A stretch of 64,000 bases of DNA from contig JAKOVH010000032.1 in assembly GCA_029782145.1 (NCBI GenBank), positions 1-64,000 on the forward strand, given 5' to 3'. Under the pieces are notes generated by a model. The model saw only the letters and a list, made by a program, of their open reading frames with translations, was not told the origin of the DNA and did not search any database. Each line of letters starts with the position of its first letter. Positions within the stretch are counted from its first letter, which is position 1. The position numbers and the translations under genes are program-made. This document shows positions 41,186-49,255 of this stretch, piece after piece. This stretch comes from Actinomycetes bacterium (GTDB lineage Bacteria; Actinomycetota; Acidimicrobiia; Acidimicrobiales; Acidimicrobilacustridaceae).

Positions 41186-42297
41186 CACACCACCGCGGCG
41201 TCCAGCGCGGCGGCCCGCGCCACCTCCCTCAGGGCGACGTCGATCACCGTGCCGCCACCGTCGCGCACGGCCCCGGCCACGAGCGCAGCCGCCACCATGC
41301 CGGTGAGCGGGTCGGCGACGGCGTCGGCGACGAAGGCTGGTTCACCGCTCGCCTCCCACGCCACCAGGCCGCCGGCCGCGGCGCAGTCGTCGCCGAAGCC
41401 GACCCGGTTGCGCCACGGCCCCGTGCGCCCGTAGGCGGTGATCGACACCCACACCGCACCGGGCCGGCCCGCCACCACCTCGGCCGGGTCGATCCCGAGC
41501 CGGTCGAAGGCGCGAGGTCGTGACCCCCCGATCACCACGTCGGCCCCGTCGAGGAGGCGGCGCAGCTCGTCGCGGCCGCCGGCCGACTCGAACGGCACCG
41601 ACCGCCGCTCCTGCCCGGCGTGGAGCCGCTCGAAGAAGTCCCGGTTGCCCAGGCGGCCCCCGTCCGGCCGGGTCGGCGACTCGACCTTCACCACCCGGGC
41701 GCCGGCCCCGGTGAGCAACCGGGCGCAGGTCGGCCCCGCCCAGAGCGACGACAGGTCGACCACCCGCAGGCCCTCGGGCGTGCGGCCCGATCCCACCGGC
41801 GTGGCGACCGACGTGCGCACGTAGGGCCGGCCCGGGTCGACGGTGCGCCGATCGACGAGCTGCTCGTCGCCGTCACGCAACGCCGGGGGGTCGGGCACCT
41901 GGGCGACGGCCAGGCCGAGCTCCTGGCCGGCGGCGGTCGCGTCCCCGGCGAGCCGGGACCGGACCGCCTCGGCCACCCGGTCCCACGGCACCCGGTCGTC
42001 ACCCGACTCCGGCGGGTGAAGGCCCAGCCAGGCCGGCAGCAGCTCGAGGTCGTCGAGCCGGGGGAGGCTCACCGCCAGCCAGCCGTCGGCCGCCGGCAGC
42101 AACCGACCGGCCCCGCCAGCGGTGACGCGGCCCTGGGGCAACCAGCCGGTGAGCTCTGACCGCTCCTTCACCAGGTCGACCGCGTCGGCCCAGGCCAGCT
42201 CGGGCTCGGCCGGCCCCTGGCCGACCGCGTCACGGAAGGCGGCCAGGGCGGCGCCGCCGAGGCCGCCGGCGAGCTCCCAGCGGGGGTCGCTGCTCAG
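41182..42297 (-). CDS. CaiB/BaiF (family III) CoA-transferase
   Basis: 371 residues. EGLRVVDLSSLWAGPTCARL, ARVVKVESPTRPDGG and VWVSITAYGRTGPWRNRVG are family III motifs, here in the second half. The first 180 residues (DPRWELAGGLGGAALAAF and following) correspond to the other half of the fold, so the order is permuted or divergent compared with standard FadE-linked CaiB proteins. It moves CoA between carboxylic acids. No ATG, GTG or TTG precedes DPRWELAGG; a CTG at 42297, four bases after GGGAGG, is the only placement that keeps this segment. Operon with crotonase and amidohydrolase. Confidence 0.75.
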   Translation of the reverse strand: MSSDPRWELAGGLGGAALAAFRDAVGQGPAEPELAWADAVDLVKERSELTGWLPQGRVTAGGAGRLLPAADGWLAVSLPRLDDLELLPAWLGLHPPESGDDRVPWDRVAEAVRSRLAGDATAAGQELGLAVAQVPDPPALRDGDEQLVDRRTVDPGRPYVRTSVATPVGSGRTPEGLRVVDLSSLWAGPTCARLLTGAGARVVKVESPTRPDGGRLGNRDFFERLHAGQERRSVPFESAGGRDELRRLLDGADVVIGGSRPRAFDRLGIDPAEVVAGRPGAVWVSITAYGRTGPWRNRVGFGDDCAAAGGLVAWEASGEPAFVADAVADPLTGMVAAALVAGAVRDGGGTVIDVALREVARAAALDAAVVW

Positions 42298-43046
42298 CGG
42301 TCCTCCCGCATGCGGGCCCGCAGGCGGTCGAGCAGCTCCAGGAACGCGGGCTGGCCGAGCGACCACAGCTGCGGTTCCAGCTCGAGGGCGACCGCCTCCT
42401 CGGAGGTGGCCACACCGTCGGTGGCCTGGATGGTGGCCTTCACCCGCCGCACCAGCTCCGGGGGCGCGGCCGCGGCGCGGGCGGCGATGGTGCGGGCGGC
42501 GGCGAGCAGGTCGCTGTCGGGGACGCAGGCCCAGGCCAGGCCGAGCTCGGCGGCGCGGGCGCCGTCGACGACCTCCCCGAAGAGCACCAGCGCCATGGTG
42601 GACTGCACCCCCAGGCTGCGCCGGAGCCGCCACGTGTTGCCACCGCCGGGGTGCACGCCGATCTGCAGGAAGCGGGTGTCGAACCGGGCGGACTCGGCCG
42701 CCACGATCACGTCGCACGCCAACGCCATGTTGAGCCCCGCCCCCACGGCCGGCCCGTTCACCGCGGCCACCGTCGGCAACGGCGAGCCCGCCACCCGCAG
42801 GAAGCCGGAGTAGATGCCGCGGAGCGTCTCGGCGTCGCGGCACGCCGCCAGGTCGTCGAGGTCGGCCCCCGCGCAGAAGGCCGAACCGGCGCCGGTCACG
42901 ACCACGGCGCCGACGTCGTCGCGCCCATCGAGCTCGTCCATGGCGTCGATGACCGCGGCGTTCAGCGCATCGGAGATGGTGTTGCGGCGACCAGGGTCGT
43001 CGAGGGTGAGCGTGGCGACCCGGTCGACGACGTCCAGCTGGATCAT
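42294..43046 (-). CDS. Enoyl-CoA hydratase/isomerase family protein
   Basis: 250 residues, full crotonase fold. VDRVATLTLDDPGRRNTISD, FCAGADLDDLA (oxyanion hole), PTVAAVNGPAVGAGLNMALA and FLQIGVHPGGGNTWRLRRSLG are family blocks. The usual second catalytic Glu is in a divergent context (IGVHPGGG), so isomerase or hydratase cannot be told apart. ATG at 43046 has GGGGAGGA before it. First gene of the minus-strand operon with CaiB, amidohydrolase and a second crotonase; divergent from an SDR. Confidence 0.87.
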   Translation of the reverse strand: MIQLDVVDRVATLTLDDPGRRNTISDALNAAVIDAMDELDGRDDVGAVVVTGAGSAFCAGADLDDLAACRDAETLRGIYSGFLRVAGSPLPTVAAVNGPAVGAGLNMALACDVIVAAESARFDTRFLQIGVHPGGGNTWRLRRSLGVQSTMALVLFGEVVDGARAAELGLAWACVPDSDLLAAARTIAARAAAAPPELVRRVKATIQATDGVATSEEAVALELEPQLWSLGQPAFLELLDRLRARMREDR

Positions 43047-43246
43047 GGCTTCCTCCCCGACGCACCGCGCGCCGGCCCCGAGGGTACGCCGCCGGACTCG
43101 ACCCGCCCACTGGCCCGACCAGCTGCCACGCCGGGCCGGGCAGCGGGCCCTCGCCACCGCCTCTAACATCCCCGTCACGCGCCGCTGGGCGCGACGTCTC
43201 GAGCGGCCGGGGCAACAGGGCTCCGCGCCAGAGAAGGGGAGCAAGC

Positions 43247-43987
43247 ATGCGTGTGGTCGTCGTGGGGGCCTCGAGCGGGCTCGGTCGGTGCATCGCGGTG
43301 GGCCTGGGACGCAGGGGCGCGAAGGTCGCCGCCCTCGCCCGGCGCCGCGAGCGGCTCGACCACGTGGTGGCCGAGATCGGCCACGACGCTCTGGCCGTGC
43401 AGGTCGACATCAAGGACCAGCTGTGGTGCCGCTCGGCGATCGAGGAGGCGGCCGCCGGCCTCGGAGGCATCGACGCGCTCGTGTACACGCCGGGCATCGG
43501 GCCCCTGCACCGCCTCGACGACACCGACGCCTCCCTCTGGGCCGACGTGTTCGCCACCAACGTCACCGGCGCCGCGCTCGTGACCGCCGCTGCGGTGAAG
43601 CACCTCGAGGCCTCGGGCGGTTCCGCCGCCTACCTCTCGTCGGTGAGCGCCTCGCAGACCGCGCCGTGGCCCGGCCTGGGCGCGTACGCCGTGTCGAAGG
43701 CCGCCCTCGACAAGCTGGTCGAGGCGTTCCAGGCCGAGCACCCCACGGTGAACTTCACCCGGGTGGTCGTCGGCGACTGCGCCGGCGGCGAGGGCGAGGG
43801 CATGACCGAGTTCGCCAACGGGTGGGACCCGCAGCTGGCGAGCGAGGTGATGCCCACCTGGGTCGAGCGGGGCTACATCGCCGGCGCCCTGATGGACGTC
43901 GAGGACCTCGTCGACATGGTCGACTCGGTGCTGCGCACCCGCACCTCGGTGCCGAGCATCACCGTCGCTCCCCGTCGGCCCGCCTGA
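43247..43987 (+). CDS. Short-chain dehydrogenase/reductase
   Basis: 246 residues. Rossmann motif VVVVGASSGLGRCIA, catalytic Ser in YLSSVSAS and Tyr-x3-Lys in YAVSKAALDK. NADP preference is suggested by the RRRERL loop. It oxidises an alcohol or reduces a ketone. AGAAGGGGAG precedes ATG. TAACAT about 90 bases upstream may be its -10 box. The next gene is a P450, 107 bases downstream; the two could be co-transcribed. Confidence 0.88.
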   Translation: MRVVVVGASSGLGRCIAVGLGRRGAKVAALARRRERLDHVVAEIGHDALAVQVDIKDQLWCRSAIEEAAAGLGGIDALVYTPGIGPLHRLDDTDASLWADVFATNVTGAALVTAAAVKHLEASGGSAAYLSSVSASQTAPWPGLGAYAVSKAALDKLVEAFQAEHPTVNFTRVVVGDCAGGEGEGMTEFANGWDPQLASEVMPTWVERGYIAGALMDVEDLVDMVDSVLRTRTSVPSITVAPRRPA

Positions 43988-44094
43988 GGGACCGCCGCCG
44001 CTCACACCCGAGCCAGCGCCGCGGCGCTGATCGCGCCATCCCCCCGGGGCGCACCGTCCGAACCACCGTGACCGATCCACCCGGGAGGTTGGCC

Positions 44095-45306
44095 GTGACC
44101 ACGACGACCGTCGACTTCGACCCGTTCTCCGACGAGTACTTCAACGACCCGAGCGAGGTCTACCGGCGCCTCCGCGACGAGGCGCCGGTCTTCCACAGCG
44201 AGCGCTACGGCTTCTACGCCCTGTCCCGCCACGCCGACGTGGTGGCCGCCCACCGGGACTGGAAGGGCCTGTCGAGCGCCCACGGGGTCGACCTCTCGAC
44301 GCTGTCGACCGACCCGGAGCTGATCCGCAGCTACCAGAGCATCATCATGATGGACCCGCCCGAGCACGACCGGATGCGGGGCCTGGTGAGCCGGGTGTTC
44401 ACCCCGCGTGCGGTCAGCGCCCTCGAGCCGATGGTGCGCGAGGTGATCCGTGAGTTCCTGGCCCCCCTCGAGGGGCGGGACCACGTCGACGCCGTCGAGG
44501 AGTTCAGCGCCCCGTTCCCGGTCGAGATCATCTCGCGCATGCTGGGGGTGCCCGCCGAGGACCGCCAGCAGATCCGCCACTGGCTCGACATCTCCCTGCA
44601 CCGCGAGCCCGGGAGCATGGACCCCACCCCCGAAGGCGTGCAGGCCGGCCTCGAGTCGGGCATCTACTTCTACGGGCTGGTGCAGGAGAAGCGCCGCAAC
44701 CCGGCCGACGACATGCTCACCCGCCTCACCGAGGTGGAGGTCGAGCGAGAGGACGGCCAGGCCACCAAGCTCACCGACGAGGAGATCGCCGGGTTCGCCG
44801 GCCTGCTCGGCGGGGCGGGCGCCGAGACGGTCACCAAGCTGGTCGGCAACGCCGTCGTGCTGTTCGCCCAGCACCCCGACCAGTGGCGCCGCGTCGTCGA
44901 CGACCCGTCGCTGATCCCCAACGCCATCGAGGAATGCCTGCGGTACCTGCCCCCGTCGCAGTACCAGGGCCGCTTCTCGGTCGAGGACCGCACCTACGAC
45001 GGCGGCACGATCCCGGCGGGCCACCCGGTGCTGTTGATCACCGGCGCCGCCACGCGCGACCCCCGGGCGTTCGACCGTCCCGACGAGTTCGACATCGACC
45101 GGCCGCCGAGCGTGCAGATCGCCCTCGGCCACGGGGTGCACAGCTGCCTCGGGGCCGCGCTCGCCCGCATGGAGGGGCGCATCGCCCTGGAGGAGCTGGC
45201 CCGCCGGTGGTCGAGCTTCGAGGTCGACGAGTCGGGGCTGCAGCGGGTGCACATGTCCAACGTCGCCGGCTACTCCAACGTGCCGGTGACGGTTCGGGCC
45301 GCGTAG
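44095..45306 (+). CDS. Cytochrome P450
   Basis: 403 residues, soluble bacterial class. I-helix GGAGAETVTK (about 239-248), ExxR in IEECLRY (280-283) and heme loop LGHGVHSCLGAALARME with ligand Cys351. In the I-helix the usual acid-Thr pair reads Glu-Thr. It hydroxylates an unknown substrate using ferredoxin electrons. GTG at 44095 is preferred since GGGAGG lies 7 bases before it; an in-frame GTG at 44068 is the alternative. Flanked by an SDR and by a double TetR regulator. Confidence 0.92.
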   Translation: MTTTTVDFDPFSDEYFNDPSEVYRRLRDEAPVFHSERYGFYALSRHADVVAAHRDWKGLSSAHGVDLSTLSTDPELIRSYQSIIMMDPPEHDRMRGLVSRVFTPRAVSALEPMVREVIREFLAPLEGRDHVDAVEEFSAPFPVEIISRMLGVPAEDRQQIRHWLDISLHREPGSMDPTPEGVQAGLESGIYFYGLVQEKRRNPADDMLTRLTEVEVEREDGQATKLTDEEIAGFAGLLGGAGAETVTKLVGNAVVLFAQHPDQWRRVVDDPSLIPNAIEECLRYLPPSQYQGRFSVEDRTYDGGTIPAGHPVLLITGAATRDPRAFDRPDEFDIDRPPSVQIALGHGVHSCLGAALARMEGRIALEELARRWSSFEVDESGLQRVHMSNVAGYSNVPVTVRAA

Positions 45307-45376
45307 GACGGCTCACTAGGATCCGGTTCCACCGACCCGTCCCCGCCCCGCGGTGACTCGCAGAACGGACGAGGCC

Positions 45377-46795
45377 ATGACGTCCAGCGATGCCGCGCCG
45401 CGGCGGCAACGGAAGCGCAGCACCGAACCGGCACCCGAGGTCGCCGGCAACGGCACCGGCACCGGCACCGACCCCGGCGACGACCTGCTCGACGTCATCG
45501 GCGTGCAGCGGCGGGCGCCGTTCGGCGACACCCCCACGGTGGGGGCGCGGGGCACCCGCACCCAGCAGCGCATCCTGCGCGCCGCGCTCGAGGTGTTCGG
45601 GGAGGTCGGCTACCACGCCTGCCGGGTGGAGCGCATCACCCGGGCCGCCGGCTGCTCGCGCCCGTCGTTCTACCAGTACTTCTCCAGCAAGGAGGACCTG
45701 TTCCGCCAGCTGGCCGGCGAGGTGGCCCGAGAGCTGTTCCGCATCGCCGACGACATGGGCGAGATCACCCCCGACGAGGCCGGGTGGCACGCGCTGCGGG
45801 CCTGGCTGGCCGAGTACTCCGACCTGCGCGACCGCTACTGGCCGGTGTTCGCCGCCTACGCCGCCGCCGAGGGCAGCGACGACCTGGTCGCCAGCGGGTC
45901 GGCACGCGTCGGCCGCCGCCAGACCCGGGCCCTGGCCGCCAAGATCGACCCCTCGGCCCTGCGGGTCTACGACCCCGAGGTCGTGATGTACCTGCTGTCC
46001 AACGCGGTCGACCGGGCCTCGCTGTACCGGCACTTCCTCGTCACCGCCGACGCCGAGCGCGCTCCCGAGCGCGAGCGGATGCTCGACTGCCTGGCCGAGG
46101 TGCTGCACCGGTCGCTGTTCGGGCGCCGCGGCGGCGGGATGGTCGAGCACCGCCCCTCGACCCGGGTGGTGCGCGACGTGCCCCGGCTGCCGGGGGCCGA
46201 CGGCGCCCGCTCCGACGGCCTGGGCCCGGCCGGCGCCGAGACCCGCACCAAGCTCCTCGACGCGGCGGCGGCCACCTTCGCGGCGAGGGGCTACTTCGAC
46301 GCACGGGTCGACGACATCGTGGAACGGGCCGGCACGTCGCACGGCACCTTCTACCGCTACTTCGAGAACAAGGACGCCGTGTTCCGGGCCGTCGCCGCCC
46401 GGTCGGCCGGCCGCACGTTCGACATCATCGTGTCGATCCCCGACCTCGGCGACGAGCCCGCCACCTCGGCGGCCACGCGGCGCCTGCGGGCCTGGGTCGA
46501 CGGCTACATGGCCACCTGGGTCGACGAAGGCCCGATCTTCCGGCTCTGGCTGCAGGCGTTCGGGCGCGACGAGGTGCTGGCGCGCGCCACCAGCCGCGGC
46601 CTCGAGGTGATCTGGGGGGTGCTGGCCCGCTTCCTGTCCCAGCGCGAGTTCGGCGACGTCGACGTCGACGCCTTCCTGCTCATCGCCATGCTCGACCTCG
46701 GCGGACCCGGCTTCGAGCGCCTGGGCGACCAGCGCAGCGACCTGCTGCTCGAGGTGATCCGCCGGGGCTTCCTCGGCGTCGACGCCCGCCTCTGA
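45377..46795 (+). CDS. Fused tandem TetR-family regulator (two complete TetR units)
   Basis: 472 residues. After a charged, disordered start (1-55) comes TetR unit 1: HTH about 60-110, RTQQRILRAALEVFGEVGYH and CSRPSFYQYFSSKEDLF. It is followed by a ligand domain to about 255. Unit 2 has its own HTH at about 285-340 (ETRTKLLDAAAATFAARGYF, TSHGTFYRYFENKDAVF) and ligand domain to the end. A single chain could bind an operator without dimerising, or bridge two. It lies after the P450 and convergent with the acyl-CoA dehydrogenase operon, so it is probably their regulator. An alternative GTG start exists at 45353. Confidence 0.85.
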   Translation: MTSSDAAPRRQRKRSTEPAPEVAGNGTGTGTDPGDDLLDVIGVQRRAPFGDTPTVGARGTRTQQRILRAALEVFGEVGYHACRVERITRAAGCSRPSFYQYFSSKEDLFRQLAGEVARELFRIADDMGEITPDEAGWHALRAWLAEYSDLRDRYWPVFAAYAAAEGSDDLVASGSARVGRRQTRALAAKIDPSALRVYDPEVVMYLLSNAVDRASLYRHFLVTADAERAPERERMLDCLAEVLHRSLFGRRGGGMVEHRPSTRVVRDVPRLPGADGARSDGLGPAGAETRTKLLDAAAATFAARGYFDARVDDIVERAGTSHGTFYRYFENKDAVFRAVAARSAGRTFDIIVSIPDLGDEPATSAATRRLRAWVDGYMATWVDEGPIFRLWLQAFGRDEVLARATSRGLEVIWGVLARFLSQREFGDVDVDAFLLIAMLDLGGPGFERLGDQRSDLLLEVIRRGFLGVDARL

Positions 46796-46812
46796 CGCCG
46801 CCGCCGTTCGCC

Positions 46813-48012
46813 TCAGCTCCGGGGCAGCCCGAGCACCTTCTCGGCGATGATGTTGCGCTGGATCTCCGACGACCCCGCCGAGATGGTGCCGCCGAACGTG
46901 CCGAAGTAGCGCTCCATCCACGACGTGATGCCCATGCCCATGGCCACCGCCTGGTCGTGGCCGAGGTCGAGGCTGCGGTCGCCCATGAGCTCGGCGGCGC
47001 GCATCGCCATGCGCTGGCCGGCCTCGCTGCTGAACGCCTTCATCAGCGCCTGCTCGGGGGCGCTGCCGCCCCGCACGAGCTTGGCGAAGCCCCGGTAGCC
47101 CAGGCAGCGGGCCGCCACCGAGTCGATGTAGGACGTCACGAGCTGGTCGGCCGCCACGGCCCGCTCCTGGGCGGGCAGCCGGTCGAGGGCCTCGGGCGCC
47201 TCGGCCAGGAGCTTCACCATCGACTCCTCGAGCATGAGCACGCCGTTGAGCCACACCATGCCGCGCTCGTGGGCGAGCGAGCCGTTGGCCATCGCCCAGC
47301 CGTTGTTCATCTGCCCGACGAGGTTCTCGGCCGGCACCACCACGTCGGTGAAGAACACCTCGTTGAGGTCGGGCTTGTCGGGGTGGACGATCTCGGGCAG
47401 CGGTCGCACGGTGATGCCGGGCGTGTCCATGTCGACCAGCACCACGCTGATGCCCTTGTGCTTCGGCGCGCTGGGATCGGTGCGGCAGAACAGGAAGCAG
47501 AACTCGGCGTAGTTGGCGCCGGAGGTCCAGACCTTCTGGCCGTTGACGACGAAGTGGTCGCCGTCGAGCACGGCTCGGGTGCTGAGCGCCGCCAGGTCGC
47601 TGCCGGCACCCGGCTCGCTCATGCCGAGGCACGCCGCCCGCTCGCCGCGCAGGATGGGCATGGCGTAGCGCTCGATCTGCTCGGGGGAGCCGTAGTCGAG
47701 GATCGACGGGGCGACGATGCCGAGGCCCTGGGGGTTGGTGGTGCGGGGGATGTGGGCCTTGGTGAGCTCCTCGAGGTACACGAGGGTCTCGACCGGCCCG
47801 GCGTCGCGCCCGCCGAGCTCCTTCGGCCACGAGGGCACCAGCCACCCGGCGTCGAACATGCGGCGGGTCCACGCCTTGGCCCACGCCGGCAGGTGGGCCG
47901 ACGACAGCGCCGGGTCGGCGGCCATCTCGGCGTCGGTGGGCCGGTTGTCAGCCAGCCAGTCGAGGAACTCCCGGCGGAACGCCTCGACGGAGTCGTCGAA
48001 GGTGAGCTTCAT
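46813..48012 (-). CDS. Acyl-CoA dehydrogenase (FadE type, subunit of a pair)
   Basis: 399 residues. CLGMSEPGAGSDLAALSTRA, VWTSGANYAEFCFLFCRTD, and a C-terminal FGTFGGTISAGSSEIQRNII with AEKVLGLPRS. This type is common among FadE26/FadE28-like enzymes that work as heteromers on steroid or long-chain acyl-CoA. The ATG overlaps the stop of the neighbouring dehydrogenase gene (ATGA). The two dehydrogenases, in the same operon and from different subfamilies, probably form one alpha2-beta2 enzyme. Confidence 0.9.
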   Translation of the reverse strand: MKLTFDDSVEAFRREFLDWLADNRPTDAEMAADPALSSAHLPAWAKAWTRRMFDAGWLVPSWPKELGGRDAGPVETLVYLEELTKAHIPRTTNPQGLGIVAPSILDYGSPEQIERYAMPILRGERAACLGMSEPGAGSDLAALSTRAVLDGDHFVVNGQKVWTSGANYAEFCFLFCRTDPSAPKHKGISVVLVDMDTPGITVRPLPEIVHPDKPDLNEVFFTDVVVPAENLVGQMNNGWAMANGSLAHERGMVWLNGVLMLEESMVKLLAEAPEALDRLPAQERAVAADQLVTSYIDSVAARCLGYRGFAKLVRGGSAPEQALMKAFSSEAGQRMAMRAAELMGDRSLDLGHDQAVAMGMGITSWMERYFGTFGGTISAGSSEIQRNIIAEKVLGLPRS

Positions 48013-49145
48013 GCGAAGACCTCCTCGGTGGCCGCCAGCCCGAGCGTGCGGGCCAGCTCGGCCCGGTGGGCGACGGCGTTGCCGAACAGCACGTCGCCGA
48101 CCTTGGCCCGCTTGAGCCAGAAGTGCAGGTCGTGCTCCCAGGTGAAGCCGATGCCGCCGTGGAGCTGCAGGCCGTCGCCCACCACCAGCCGCTGGCACTC
48201 GCCGGCGGCGGCCTTGGCGAGCGACGCCGCCTCGTGGCGGCGCGGGTCGTCCTCGGCGATGGTCAGCGCCGCGAACCAGCCGAGCGAGCTGGCCCGCTCC
48301 ACGGCGAGGTACATCTCGGCCAGGCGGTGCTTCAGCGCCTGGAACGAGCCGATGGGCCGGCCGTACTGCTCGCGCTCCTTGGCGTACTCGAGGGTCATGT
48401 CGAAGATGCGCCGGCAGGTGGCGGTGGTGGCCACGGCCAGGGCGACCACGGCCTCGTCGAGCGCCCTCCGCACCGCCTCCTCGACCTGCGGCCCCGGCTC
48501 GGCGAGCACCCGGTCGGCGGGCACCACCACGCCGTCGAGCACCACGTCGGCCACCGCCATGGTGGGGTCGATGACCTGCCGGGGGTGCACCTCGAGCTCG
48601 CCTCGGGGCACGACGAAGGCGCCCAGACCGGCGCCGCCGCGGGCCACCACCACGACCTCGTCGGCGGTGTCGCCCCGCAGCACGGAGTCCTTGCGGCCGT
48701 CGAGGCGCCAGCCGCCGTCGACCGGGGTTGCCGTGGCCTGCACCGCCTCGGGCGTCCAGCGGCCGCCCTCGGCCAGGGCGAGCGTGCCGGTGATGCGGCC
48801 GGCCGCGACCGCCGCCAGGAACCGCTCGCGCACCTCGTCGCCGCCGATCTCGCGCACGGCGGGGGCGAACTGGGTGGCGGTGGTGAGGTAGGCGCCGGGC
48901 GCCAGCGACAGGCCGAGCTGCTCGGCCACGATGGCCTGGGCGAGGAACCCGTAGCCCAGGCCGCCGTGGGCCTCGGGCACGGTGAGCGCCGGCCAGTCGA
49001 GCTGCACCATCTGCTCCCACACGGCGGTGTCGTCGCCCGTGCCCTCGTAGATGGCCCGCACGAGCGACGTCGGCGCGATGCCGGCGAGCACGTCGCGCAC
49101 GTTGTCGCGCAGCTCGGCTTCCTCGTCGGTGAACTCGAGGTCCAC
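48009..49145 (-). CDS. Acyl-CoA dehydrogenase (second subunit type)
   Basis: 378 residues. LEFTDEEAELRDNVRDVL, HGGLGYGFLAQAIVAEQLG, KEREQYGRPIGSFQALKH and LHGGIGFTWEHDLHFWLKR. The SEPGAGSD motif is missing (ALAEGGRWTPEAV instead), a change often seen in the partner subunit of heteromeric dehydrogenases that keeps part of the FAD site only. GTG at 49145 has GGGGAGGAG before it. First gene of the two-gene operon; divergent from a CoA-transferase. Confidence 0.88.
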   Translation of the reverse strand: MDLEFTDEEAELRDNVRDVLAGIAPTSLVRAIYEGTGDDTAVWEQMVQLDWPALTVPEAHGGLGYGFLAQAIVAEQLGLSLAPGAYLTTATQFAPAVREIGGDEVRERFLAAVAAGRITGTLALAEGGRWTPEAVQATATPVDGGWRLDGRKDSVLRGDTADEVVVVARGGAGLGAFVVPRGELEVHPRQVIDPTMAVADVVLDGVVVPADRVLAEPGPQVEEAVRRALDEAVVALAVATTATCRRIFDMTLEYAKEREQYGRPIGSFQALKHRLAEMYLAVERASSLGWFAALTIAEDDPRRHEAASLAKAAAGECQRLVVGDGLQLHGGIGFTWEHDLHFWLKRAKVGDVLFGNAVAHRAELARTLGLAATEEVFA

Positions 49146-49207
49146 TCGGCTCCTCCCCTGCCCCGGTCGTGTCCACTCCGACCGTACGCGGCGCTGGCGG
49201 CGCGCGT

Positions 49208-49221
49208 CTAACGCACGCGTC
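49208..49221. promoter_or_regulatory. Inverted repeat TAACGC-AC-GCGTCA, candidate operator
   Basis: One-mismatch arms in the 110-base divergent region between the dehydrogenase pair and the CoA-transferase. The half-site TGACGC also occurs in the palindrome before the second P450 (61296-61330). Confidence 0.35.
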
Positions 49222-49255
49222 ATACTGAGGGGCCGACGTTCGTCAAGGGGGGACG

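Noticed and set aside
44015..44028. AGCGCCGCGGCGCT palindrome between SDR and P450 as operator
   Set aside because: Pure GC self-complementary run, expected by chance at this composition. No flanking promoter signal.
45784..48891. Open frame of 1035 codons on the plus strand
   Set aside because: It runs out of frame through the TetR gene and antisense through both acyl-CoA dehydrogenases, with no recognisable domain.
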